From positions 6,264,515-6,328,514 of the forward strand of contig NZ_KB913013.1 in NCBI RefSeq assembly GCF_000383955.1: a stretch of 64,000 nt of DNA, given 5' to 3'. The DNA is from Rudanella lutea DSM 19387. GTDB lineage: Bacteria; Bacteroidota; Bacteroidia; Cytophagales; Spirosomataceae. Positions 27,001 to 33,678 of the stretch are shown one piece after another. The notes under the pieces were generated by a model, which saw nothing but the letters and a program-made list of their open reading frames with translations, was not told where the DNA came from and ran no database searches. Every line of letters begins with the position of its first letter. The stretch's first letter is position 1. A program made the translations under genes and the position numbers.

Positions 27001-27767
27001 TGGTTGAGAACCGTCACGCCTTCCCGGTGCAGTAAATCGCCAAATTGCTGGGCATCTTTAGTGATGGATGCGGGAACAACGACCAGCTTCCCTCCAAAAA
27101 GTAAAGCCCCGTACATTTCCCAGACCGAGAAATCGAAGCAAAACGAGTGGAATAGGGTCCAGACATCGTCGGGGCCAAAGTGGAACAGGGGTGAATCAGT
27201 AAAAAATAAGCGAACCACGTTCCGATGCTCAATAATCACCCCTTTGGGTTGCCCCGTTGAGCCGGATGTGTAAATAACGTAAGCCGCATGGCCTGGGGTT
27301 AGCGCGGTGATCGGTAGCCCGTTTGGTGCCAGCGCAATTCGGTCCCACTTACCATCGACGCTCAGCAACGTTGCTTCCGAATTCAGTTCATGGAGTTTGG
27401 TTTTGGCCGCTTCATCAACAAGCACGACCGGTCCGTTTACGTCCGAGAGAATGTACCGAATTCGTTCAGCCGGGTAGTCTGGATCAATGGGGACATACGC
27501 TCCACCCGCCTTCAGAATACCTAACAAACTCACAATCATCGACAACGAACGGTACATGCACACCGGAACGAGCGTTTCTTCGTGTACGCCAAGACTCATC
27601 AGGTGGTGAGCCAGTTGGTTCGACTGCTCGTCGAGTTGGCGGTAGGTGAGCTGCTGCTGCCCAAACCCGACAGCAACCTGATCGGGGGTACGCTGTGCCT
27701 GTTCAACCAGCAGATCGACAAGGGTTGGCCCGGCAACAGCCTGGTCTCTATTGGGGAGAGAATTCAT
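21063..27767 (-). CDS. Hybrid NRPS-PKS-aminotransferase megasynthase (A-PCP-KS-AT-ACP-AMT)
   Basis: 2,234 residues from the ATG at 27767; the frame opens at a TTG (27848) inside the GNAT gene. Adenylation domain (about 15-515): YTSGSTGQPKG and NGKVDRRALP. Its ten specificity residues, aligned on GrsA, read D-F-W-N-I-G-M-V-H-K, the textbook threonine code. Carrier domain Ser566 (LGGNSL). Ketosynthase (from about 620): Cys794 in SACSSSL, then EAHGTATPLGDP and SNLGHL. Acyltransferase (from about 1155): Ser1250 in GHSIGE and HAFH, the malonyl-CoA type. Second carrier Ser1577 (LGLDSL). Class III PLP aminotransferase with Lys2020 in YGKVVGGGLP. This resembles the start module of mycosubtilin/iturin synthetases. 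Predicted path: threonine is loaded, extended by malonate and transaminated to a beta-amino acyl chain. No condensation, reductase or thioesterase domain is present. Confidence 0.93.
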   Translation of the reverse strand: MNSLPNRDQAVAGPTLVDLLVEQAQRTPDQVAVGFGQQQLTYRQLDEQSNQLAHHLMSLGVHEETLVPVCMYRSLSMIVSLLGILKAGGAYVPIDPDYPAERIRYILSDVNGPVVLVDEAAKTKLHELNSEATLLSVDGKWDRIALAPNGLPITALTPGHAAYVIYTSGSTGQPKGVIIEHRNVVRLFFTDSPLFHFGPDDVWTLFHSFCFDFSVWEMYGALLFGGKLVVVPASITKDAQQFGDLLHREGVTVLNQTPSAFYALQEQVVGGIHSLALRYVIYGGEALHPTRLKPWFEAYPDCALINMYGITETTVHVTYLALTSEHILDGVSEHAGSPIGVPIPTLTTFILDPDGREVGVGEVGELHVGGAGLARGYLNRPDLTATRFIANPFGTEPGDRLYRSGDLALRLPDGNMVYQGRIDEQVKIRGFRIELGEIETVLLQYPGIQQAVVLAREDTHGDKRLVGYVVMPVGFDRVAIKTFLQTRLPDYMVPALLLSVESIPLTRNGKVDRRALPNPDASDLLSSAYVAPQNQIQQNLIAVWKEVLQVSRVGIRDNFFELGGNSLLAIRTVTALNLAYQYDLPVTRLYGYPTVEALANFLNGSAKSPLRSRDRRSRLTDDTDIAVIGMAGRFPGAASPEALWQVVVNGQETIRFFADGELDPSLGASLTADPAYVKARGILEHADHFDAEFFNLNGKLAEVMDPQQRVFLEIVWEVLEKTGHLPTSFDGEIGLWAGCGNNTYYLNNILTNPDVLNQIGAFQAMTVNEKDFIASRTAYQLNLNGPAVSVYSACSSSLLAITQAVDSLRLGQCDLALAGGASVTAPINSGHLYEEGAMLSRDGHCRPFDAEASGTVFSDGAGVVLLKRLADAQQDGDTIYAVIKGVGVNNDGGGKGSFTAPSAQGQAVAIRKALDDANVDPATISYVEAHGTATPLGDPIELEGLNLAFGQTDRKQYCAIGSIKSNLGHLTAAAGVAGFIKTALALHHRQLPPSIGYQQPNPIIDFASSPFYVNDRLQPWPDNVPGLDEAKSAHPRRAGVSSFGVGGTNVHTILEEYAQTVERDCSVQPTRRTQLVCWSAKSEASLNAYADQLATALSQPEAPSLSDVAYTLQTTRPSFDLRRFMVADSTEELVHQLRNQTPEPASTVAESPGELVFMFPGQGAQYLNMGNELYQTEPEYRDAVDACAAHLLGLLDVDIRTVLFGPDNEEAQSRLKNTRYTQPALFTTEYALAQLWMSWGIAPSLFCGHSIGEFVAAHLAGVFSLPDTLTLIAARGRLISELPAGRMLSVRMDAEKLQFMLPPGLSIAAINSPQQCVVAGPNEGIERLATLLDRRQIPNRMLETSHAFHSAMMDPAVASFASIVGQIRLQHPRKPIVSTVTGTWLTDAEATDPMYWANHMRLPVQFARALRTLTEVPNALLLDVGPGTVSTALARQQGFENPLRVVASLDTQAGKQSESRAILKALGTLWTLGVSPSWSGLYAAASPQKVLLPTYAFDRKRCWVDPVSPSALVHSGTMCAEMPSQADLTHSTISMSTPSSRVETLLATVRTILTETAGVDSRNVGLSSSFLDLGLDSLALTQLSFQLRKKFDLPISFRQLSAEYNTLEKLLAYLDSKLPADAYRPVAAPSSAVVMPERPVGPVNQAVAAPVQNQADRQPVIPQAVVSSLPDAPSVVNLFAQQIQILNQQLAILQGVNVVNSAPAPAPVPQPAAQVSPIQEPATVARPFGAGARIERHITALSPSQKQFLHEHVERYNQKTASSKAHTQQYRPWMADPRAVTGFKPLTKEIVYPIVVDQSLGSRLWDIDGNEYIDVLNGFGSILFGHRPDFLNKVLHEQLDKGYEIGPQHRLAGEVCQMICSFTGFERAALCNTGSEAVLAAMRMARTVTGRSLVVVFTGSYHGIFDEVIARAGGSQQSYPAALGIPLEAVQNLLILDYGTDESLAIIRKRANELAAVLVEPVQSRRAEFQPVEFLKKVREVTTESGTALIFDEVITGFRMHPAGAQGLFGIQADLASYGKVVGGGLPIGVVAGKATFMDALDGGFWNYGDASYPEADITFYAGTFVRHPLALAAAKASLTYMQKQGPALQQRLTDKARTLADAMNQFVTDNKLPILVSQFGSLWRIKFLEEIPYSELLFTLMRERGIHIWDGFPCFMTEAHTPDDIDRIVEAFIESIQDLADAEFMPKLAVRKKNKKSTPPIIGARLGRDEEGNPAWFVPDPERPTKFLQIISN

Positions 27768-27811
27768 AGTATGGGTGAGGGGATAGACGTTGGTACCGTT
27801 TGGCACAAAAT

Positions 27812-28363
27812 CTATGATTCGTGAGCGTTGGCGGGGGCATTCAGCCAATCGCTCGATACGTAAGCGTAGAGCACTTTATCCAGTACAATGCCGTCTTTCA
27901 CGGCACTATTCCGTAGTAGACCTTCCCGCTGAAATCCGGCCTTTTCCAGCACTTTGATAGATCCCAGATTGTGTGCATACGGCATCGCATACAGGCGGGT
28001 CAACGGGTACTGCATAAACGCATAATCCGTGAAGGCGCGTAGAGCGGCCGAAATGATTCCTTTTCCCCAGAATGCCTCACCCAGCCAATACCAGATTTCG
28101 GCCGAGTAGCGGTCAATGTCTTCACCGAATCGCAGGCCGATGTTACCCACGGCTTCACCCTCCACCTCGAGCGCGAAATTGAGCTCTACGGCCGGGTCTA
28201 CCACATACTGAATCCATCGTTGGGCATCGGCTTGCGTGTAGGGAAACGGGAAACTGTCGCGCAGATTTAGCCAGATGGCGCGGTTGTTGGCATGGGTATG
28301 AAGGTTCTCTTCATCGCCAAACTGCCAGGACCGCACGCGGCACAGACCACATTCAAGTTGCAT
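27812..28363 (-). CDS. GNAT-family N-acetyltransferase (RimJ/RimL-like)
   Basis: 183 residues covering one complete GNAT domain. N-terminal RSWQFGDEENLHTHANN and YWLGEAFWGKGIISAALRAF are the RimJ/RimL-type strand and the acetyl-CoA loop; NLGSIKVLEKAGFQREG is the late helix typical of this subfamily. Such enzymes acetylate amino groups of proteins or small molecules. The gene ends 44 bp upstream of the megasynthase start on the same strand, so it may be co-transcribed and could modify the product, but GNAT genes occur everywhere and the link is only positional. Confidence 0.88.
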   Translation of the reverse strand: MQLECGLCRVRSWQFGDEENLHTHANNRAIWLNLRDSFPFPYTQADAQRWIQYVVDPAVELNFALEVEGEAVGNIGLRFGEDIDRYSAEIWYWLGEAFWGKGIISAALRAFTDYAFMQYPLTRLYAMPYAHNLGSIKVLEKAGFQREGLLRNSAVKDGIVLDKVLYAYVSSDWLNAPANAHES

Positions 28364-28525
28364 AGGTTACACGAAATTATACGAACGTCTCCTAAAGTAT
28401 AGACGAGTTGAGCCGAACTCGGTAACAATGCAGCTTACGACGGGAGGTTTCATTTCGCCCGATTTACCGAATTAGTAGGCCCGATTTTTAGGGCAATCCT
28501 GAAATCTAAATCAACAATTCACCAG

Positions 28526-28572
28526 ACAAAAACGCCCGTGTCCGATACACAGAAGAGGTATCGGACACGGGC
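28526..28572 (-). terminator. Rho-independent terminator of the amidohydrolase gene
   Basis: A perfect 15-bp stem, GCCCGTGTCCGATAC (28534-28548) with GTATCGGACACGGGC (28558-28572), has a 9-nt loop. On the minus strand it is followed by GTTTTTGT. It lies 63 bp after the amidohydrolase stop. Confidence 0.88.
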
Positions 28573-28635
28573 AGACGTTAAACGCTATGCTTTTCAGGCG
28601 TAAAGCCGGGGGAAAGGCTCCAACCGAAAGACGAT

Positions 28636-29640
28636 TTACTTTGAAGAAGCCTTCAGCCGCAGGAACCGGGCCGCATTATTGTAAAAAATATCGCGTTTTT
28701 GGGCCGGACTGAGAAATGTGGCCTCCTCGATTGCTTTGATGCCAACCTCAATTGCCTGAGGCCAAACCATCTGATCTGACCCGAACATGACTCGCTTACC
28801 GAACCCAGCATCCATAATTCGTTTAAGGTAGGCGTAAAACTCCTTCCGGGGCAAAATGTAGCAGATTACCCCCAGGTCAACATAGGCCTGCGGATGCGTA
28901 TAGAGCGTGGCCAACAAGTCATCTAACAGAGGCCAACCAGCATGGGCAATGGCCACCCGTAACTTGGGATGGCGAATCATGGCCTCCTCGGCAGTAAACG
29001 CACTGTGCAGCCTTGCCCGATAGGCCGATGCCCCAAAATAAGCCACTCCCGGCGGGCCCGTGCCGATATGAATACTCACGGGGATGTCGTATTCCTCGGC
29101 AAGCGCCAGATACGGCTCGACCACCGAATCAGAAAGGGCTATACCCTGATACTGAAGACACAATTCGCCGAAGACCTTCACAGCGCCCGTTTTGAAATAA
29201 TGACGCATAGAATCCAGCGTCAGTTGTGGATCACCCAGGGTAAACAATACCCCCGGAATGATTCGATCGGGGGCCTCTTTCTGCCATCGTTGCACATAAC
29301 TCATTGGGCCACTTGTTACCCCAATGATGTTGTATTTCTTCATCAGGCTTAGGGTCTGATTTCGTAATGCATCGTCGGACGGAGCGGAGGTCAGACAGTT
29401 TTCACACATCGTCGACGACTTAAGCAGCTGATTCATATAGCCCATCCCTCCACCCTGTTTGGGGTCGAGCGCCGACCAGTCCCGGTACGGTGCGCCGATG
29501 GTTGTTGGCGGAGGTCCCTGATCATTGTACGGGATGGCATGCAAATGCATATCGATGATCGGCAATGGCTTTTGCGCAGGCTGAGCCCACACCTGTAGCA
29601 CCGTGACGATCAGAAAAAACCCAGTAGCGATTCGCTTCAT
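28636..29640 (-). CDS. Exported amidohydrolase (COG2159-like TIM-barrel)
   Basis: 334 residues. A signal peptide ends at QVWAQ (about residue 20). The HxH metal motif is DMHLHAIP (His32, His34). Later strands carry SIHIGTGPP, VAIAHAGWPLLDDLL and MFGSDQMVWP, the His and Asp metal ligands expected of amidohydrolase-2 (ACMSD-like) enzymes. This family hydrolyses or decarboxylates small cyclic or acidic compounds; the substrate cannot be read here. CENCLTS near residue 90 is an unusual Cys-containing loop. The next gene upstream, a ThuA protein, lies 219 bp away on the same strand, so co-transcription is uncertain. Confidence 0.88.
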   Translation of the reverse strand: MKRIATGFFLIVTVLQVWAQPAQKPLPIIDMHLHAIPYNDQGPPPTTIGAPYRDWSALDPKQGGGMGYMNQLLKSSTMCENCLTSAPSDDALRNQTLSLMKKYNIIGVTSGPMSYVQRWQKEAPDRIIPGVLFTLGDPQLTLDSMRHYFKTGAVKVFGELCLQYQGIALSDSVVEPYLALAEEYDIPVSIHIGTGPPGVAYFGASAYRARLHSAFTAEEAMIRHPKLRVAIAHAGWPLLDDLLATLYTHPQAYVDLGVICYILPRKEFYAYLKRIMDAGFGKRVMFGSDQMVWPQAIEVGIKAIEEATFLSPAQKRDIFYNNAARFLRLKASSK

Positions 29641-29859
29641 AAACGATTAGTTACAAGTGAGTTACCTAAAAACTAAAGATTATCTAAAGCGAGCAATATA
29701 TACAAGAGAGTAAGTGCCGCTTGAATGTCTTTATTTACCGGCAAGGCGAGTGATGACCGTTTGGAAGACGCCAAAAAAATTACCCCGCCCGGCGCGCTGA
29801 TGGATTTGTAGCTAAACCATCGACGCCACCAGACGGGGTGTCCAGTTTCTGGAGAAGTC

Positions 29860-30840
29860 TTACTTGTCGAATTTGCGTTGACTGGCCCGTTGCTCGGTTG
29901 GGAAGTCGGCAGGAATGGGTATATCAACTTTGCCGGTTGCGGCCCATTGTGTCCCGCGCTGTAGACAGGTGATAAAGCCAACACACTCAACTGAATAATC
30001 AGCGTGGCCCAGCGGGGTGTGAAAAATTCGCCCCTTGCCATACCGGACCGTCATCAACATGGGCTCGTGCCGGTCGGTACCCCGGTTACTTTTGGGCGAG
30101 AAAGCGGTGGCCAATACATCCATTTTCTCGGCAGGCCCCCGCAACCGATCATACAACTCGTCGCGGCTGTGTAGCCAGTTCGTCGGCATCCCTTTTGTGA
30201 TGGGGTGCTTCGTATCCCGAACTTTAACCACAAACTCAGCCTGAGCTCCGTGAGACCCCGCCTTGCCCGGCTGCATGTCGCGCACCAGTTTATCGGTCTG
30301 ATCATAATACACATAGGGGCCGTCTTTCTCGGTACGGTCGCCCCAACCACCCAGCCCAATCATTTGGTTGTAGGCCGGCCACAGCGGAAACGAATTATTG
30401 GCCGCGTGAATCACCACCAGCCCACCGCCTTTCTTCATGTACTGCTCAAAGTCGGCCTGCGTAGCGTCGGACCAGGGGGCAGCGTTCCAGCCGAAGTTAC
30501 AGATCACCACATCGTAAGCCGAAAAATTCGGATGAAAGCTCGAATCCATGCGCGCCTTGGGCAACGCCCGTGTGGGCCGCATACCGTCGAGGGGATAATT
30601 TCGGATAAACTCTTCGCCCTCCCAGGTATAATACGTACGTTGCACATCAACCGAAAACTTGCCGGTTTCCTCCAGATACCGCTTCATCATGAAAGTGATC
30701 TTGGGCCACTGAACGTGGTTATTCTGGCCGTCGATAATGAGTGCCCGCAAGCGAGGAGCCGGTTTGGCAAAGGCTGTTGTCAGACTAAAAAGGCATAGCA
30801 AGAGGAGCGCTATGACGGAAAATTTGGCGATGGGCTTCAT
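29860..30840 (-). CDS. Exported ThuA-domain protein
   Basis: 326 residues from the ATG at 30840; an in-frame TTG two codons upstream is unlikely to be used. A signal peptide ends around AFAKP (residue 25). The ThuA (trehalose-utilisation) glutamine-amidotransferase-like fold is visible: RALIIDGQNNHVQWPKITFM, YDVVICNFGWNAAPW, GGLVVIHAANNSFPLWPAYN and RIFHTPLGHADYSVECVGFI. ThuA proteins are common secreted components of Bacteroidota and Planctomycetota sugar or keto-sugar metabolism; no clear enzymatic activity is established for the family at large. No catalytic Cys nucleophile of the classical amidotransferase triad is seen in the expected elbow, as usual for ThuA. Confidence 0.9.
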   Translation of the reverse strand: MKPIAKFSVIALLLLCLFSLTTAFAKPAPRLRALIIDGQNNHVQWPKITFMMKRYLEETGKFSVDVQRTYYTWEGEEFIRNYPLDGMRPTRALPKARMDSSFHPNFSAYDVVICNFGWNAAPWSDATQADFEQYMKKGGGLVVIHAANNSFPLWPAYNQMIGLGGWGDRTEKDGPYVYYDQTDKLVRDMQPGKAGSHGAQAEFVVKVRDTKHPITKGMPTNWLHSRDELYDRLRGPAEKMDVLATAFSPKSNRGTDRHEPMLMTVRYGKGRIFHTPLGHADYSVECVGFITCLQRGTQWAATGKVDIPIPADFPTEQRASQRKFDK

Positions 30841-31057
30841 GCACAAAGGGGTTTAAGATCGTAAGGGGTCTGCCTGTGTTGTAACGCCCAAAAAAGCGCA
30901 CAAGCCTACCATCCCTACTTTCAGTTAGTAGAACGAGCGGATTTTTACCCCCTCTGCTTAACGCCCGTGCGCCCGATACAGACTCATCTTAGGAGTCGTT
31001 GCCTGTTGATGGGAGAGAACATGGATCTGTTAACTTCTCGGTTCGGTATGAAGCAAT

Positions 31058-31094
31058 GATAAGGCCGCCTGCTTGTGTAGCAGGCGGCCTTATC
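31058..31094 (-). terminator. Strong hairpin downstream of isocitrate dehydrogenase
   Basis: A perfect 16-bp stem, GATAAGGCCGCCTGCT (31058-31073) with AGCAGGCGGCCTTATC (31079-31094), has a TGTGT loop. It begins 38 bp after the isocitrate dehydrogenase stop. The T-run is short, so termination strength is inferred from the stem. Confidence 0.65.
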
Positions 31095-31131
31095 AGCTTA
31101 ATCTGAGTTAATCACCCCTATGAAGGATTTT

Positions 31132-32568
31132 TTACTGTCCTTGCCCCATTGAGAAGGCCTGCTTTCCCGCAAACGCGTAAAGGTTTTCGGTTTTGATCGT
31201 ATCGATATTTTGCTCAATCGCTTTCGACAGAATCTGGATAATATCCTGTTTGCTGATTGTCTTGCCCGTTTGAGGCAGAAAACGGCAACGCCAATGATCG
31301 GTGCAGAATGTCTCTTTGAAGCCATTCGGCCAAACCTTTATACCGCGGTTCGTAATCATGCTTAGGGGCAACTCAGGGGTGGATAAGGCGCCCACCTGCT
31401 GCGCTAACTCTTCGGGGTCAGTACCTGCCCAATGAACAAACACATCAACACCCAGTAACTCTTTAGCAACAGCCGGTTTGCGTTCATACACCGGCAATTC
31501 GATAGCTTGCGAGTTTGCGTACGATACCGGCTTCAGAATACTCGGTTGCTGACCAAGCCGGTCAATGATAGCCTGAGCAAACTCTTTCGTACCCACTTTT
31601 TGCTGGCTAACACCTTCTTTGTAGATATCGTAGGTATGCACGCCATCTTCGATGGTTTTCAACCAGGCATTCTGCACGCGTTCGGCTACTTCGGCCTGTC
31701 CAATGTGGTTGAGCATCATGATAGCCCCCTGCAATAATCCCGATGGGTTTGCCAGATTCTGACCGGCCCGGCGGGGAGCCGATCCGTGTATAGCTTCAAA
31801 CATGGCACATTCTTCGCCAATATTGGCCGAACCGGCCAAACCAACAGAACCCGCAATTTGAGCCGCCACATCGGACAGGACATCGCCGTACAGGTTAGGC
31901 ATCACAACAACATCGAAAGCCTCAGGGGTGTCAGCTAATTTGGCGGCTCCAATGTCAATAATCCAGTGCTCGGTTTCCAGATCAGGAAACGCGGGGGCTA
32001 CCTCATCGAATACCCGATGAAACAAACCATCGGTCTGTTTCATGATGTTATCTTTTGTAAAGCAGGTTACTTTTTTACGGCCATACTGACGGGCATACGC
32101 AAAGGCATACTGTACAATTTTCTCACACCCCGGCCGGCTAATCAGCTTGAGGCATTGCACCACCTCATCGGTTTGCTGATGCTCAATTCCGGCATACAGG
32201 TCCTCCTCATTTTCGCGCACAATAACCACATCCATGTTCGGATGCTTGGTTTTGACAAACGGGTGCAGGCTCGTACATGGCCTAACATTGGCGTACAGCC
32301 CCAGCATTTTACGGATAGTTACGTTCAGGCTTTTGTAGCCTCCCCCCTGCGGTGTAGTTATGGGCGCTTTCAAAAACACTTTATTGCGTCGAATGATGTC
32401 CCATGATTCGGCCGAAATGCCCGACATATTTCCAGCCAGGTACACCTGCTCGCCAACCTGGATTTCGTCAATTTCCAATTGAGCACCAGCCGCCTGTAAA
32501 ATAGACAGCGTAGCATCCATAATCTCAGGGCCAATTCCATCCCCTTTGGCTACGGTAATTCGTGTCAT
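31132..32568 (-). CDS. icd: NADP-type isocitrate dehydrogenase
   Basis: 478 residues from the ATG at 32568 (MTRITVAKGDGIGPEIM); an in-frame TTG at 32601 was rejected because it adds a run absent from the family. The citric-acid-cycle enzyme converts isocitrate to 2-oxoglutarate and CO2. Visible motifs are the substrate loop KSLNVTIRKMLGLYANVRPC, the metal-binding NLYGDVLSDVAAQIAGSVGL and the nucleotide-site region EAIHGSAPRRAGQNLANPSG. The roughly 140-residue C-terminal extension beyond the core (from about 340) is typical of the longer Thermus/Rickettsia-like type. Cofactor preference for NADP is inferred from family, not proven. The gene is divergent from a LysR regulator with 96 bp between the start codons. 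Confidence 0.93.
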   Translation of the reverse strand: MTRITVAKGDGIGPEIMDATLSILQAAGAQLEIDEIQVGEQVYLAGNMSGISAESWDIIRRNKVFLKAPITTPQGGGYKSLNVTIRKMLGLYANVRPCTSLHPFVKTKHPNMDVVIVRENEEDLYAGIEHQQTDEVVQCLKLISRPGCEKIVQYAFAYARQYGRKKVTCFTKDNIMKQTDGLFHRVFDEVAPAFPDLETEHWIIDIGAAKLADTPEAFDVVVMPNLYGDVLSDVAAQIAGSVGLAGSANIGEECAMFEAIHGSAPRRAGQNLANPSGLLQGAIMMLNHIGQAEVAERVQNAWLKTIEDGVHTYDIYKEGVSQQKVGTKEFAQAIIDRLGQQPSILKPVSYANSQAIELPVYERKPAVAKELLGVDVFVHWAGTDPEELAQQVGALSTPELPLSMITNRGIKVWPNGFKETFCTDHWRCRFLPQTGKTISKQDIIQILSKAIEQNIDTIKTENLYAFAGKQAFSMGQGQ

Positions 32569-32618
32569 TGTGTTGAATGTGTGTATGTGAATCGAGGGCA
32601 AAGGTGATTGGAATAGTT

Positions 32619-32642
32619 TATAAATAATAATTTATATATTTG
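32619..32642 (+). promoter_or_regulatory. AT-rich dyad and -7 element between icd and lysR
   Basis: TATAAAT (32619-32625) and ATTTATA (32630-32636) form a perfect dyad in the 96-bp divergent gap, and TATATTTG (32635-32642) matches TAnnTTTG 22 bp before the lysR start. LysR regulators usually bind such dyads near their own divergent promoter. No well-spaced -33 element is evident. Confidence 0.4.
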
Positions 32643-32664
32643 ATGTTAAACATAAACTTCACTT

Positions 32665-33588
32665 ATGAATTATACTTTACACCAGCTACATGTCTTTCTG
32701 ACCATATCACAAACACAAAGCATTACAAAAGCCGCTGAGGTGCTGCATTTGACCCAGCCAGCCATCTCAATCCAGTTAAAAAACTTTCAGGATCAATTTG
32801 AAATTCCCCTCACAGAGGTCATCAGCCGGCGGATTTACTTAACTGATTTTGGCTGGGAAATTGCCCGGGCAGCCGAGAAAATTCTGAACGAAACCCATGC
32901 CATTAACAACCGGATATTAGCTTATAAGGGTTTACTGCATGGCAAGCTGAAAGTATCGGTGGTATCTACGGGAAAGTATGTGATGCCTTATTTTTTGTCG
33001 GATTTTCTACGCAAGCATGAGGGCATTGAATTGGTAATGGATGTGACAAACCGGCAGAAGGTGATCAGTAGTCTGGCAAACAACGAAGTCGATTTCGCGC
33101 TGATGTCAATTATACCCCATCAATTAGGGGTAAACTATCTGGAGCTGATGCCTAATAAGCTTTTTCTTGTGGGGCGTCGACCTGACCAGCCCGTCCCCCC
33201 CGACACTACACCCCAACTACTGGAAAAGCTTCCGCTCATCTATCGGGAAGCGGGTTCGGGGACTCGCTCCATGATGGAAGCGTTTATCGCCGATCATCAA
33301 CTCGTAGTTCGCAAGCGTCTGGAACTCACCTCCAACGAAGCGGTAAAACAAGCCCTCCTGGCCGGTCTTGGCTACTCCATTATGCCCTTAATTGGTATCC
33401 GGAATGAACTCCTCAACAACGATTTGCAGATTATTCCCATTGAAGGGTTACCCTTGCAAACATCCTGGATGCTCATTTGGCACAAAGACAAAAAACTGTC
33501 GCCTGTAGCCGAGGCATACGTACAATCTCTGGAAGAACATAAAGAGCAGATTATTGAACAAGGCTTCGGGTGGTGTAAGCTCTTTTGA
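32665..33588 (+). CDS. LysR-family transcriptional regulator
   Basis: 307 residues. An N-terminal winged helix (1-60) shows LHVFLTISQTQSITKAAEVL and HLTQPAISIQLKNFQ, the classical LysR helix-turn-helix. The C-terminal periplasmic-binding-like effector domain (about 92-300) contains GKLKVSVVSTGKYVMPYFLS and EAGSGTRSMMEAFI, resembling the CbbR/CysB group. It is divergent from icd with an AT-rich dyad between them, so it probably regulates itself and perhaps icd. The effector is unknown. Confidence 0.92.
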   Translation: MNYTLHQLHVFLTISQTQSITKAAEVLHLTQPAISIQLKNFQDQFEIPLTEVISRRIYLTDFGWEIARAAEKILNETHAINNRILAYKGLLHGKLKVSVVSTGKYVMPYFLSDFLRKHEGIELVMDVTNRQKVISSLANNEVDFALMSIIPHQLGVNYLELMPNKLFLVGRRPDQPVPPDTTPQLLEKLPLIYREAGSGTRSMMEAFIADHQLVVRKRLELTSNEAVKQALLAGLGYSIMPLIGIRNELLNNDLQIIPIEGLPLQTSWMLIWHKDKKLSPVAEAYVQSLEEHKEQIIEQGFGWCKLF

Positions 33589-33678
33589 GCACGGAGTCGA
33601 GTAGCTTTCAATAAATACGAAACGAACTATAGATCAACTAAAACCCTCGTAACGCATTGTACAAGGCCTACTGCCCAT

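Noticed and set aside
29673..30041. 122-codon minus-strand ORF overlapping the ThuA gene
   Set aside because: Most of it is out of frame inside the ThuA gene; no protein family pattern.
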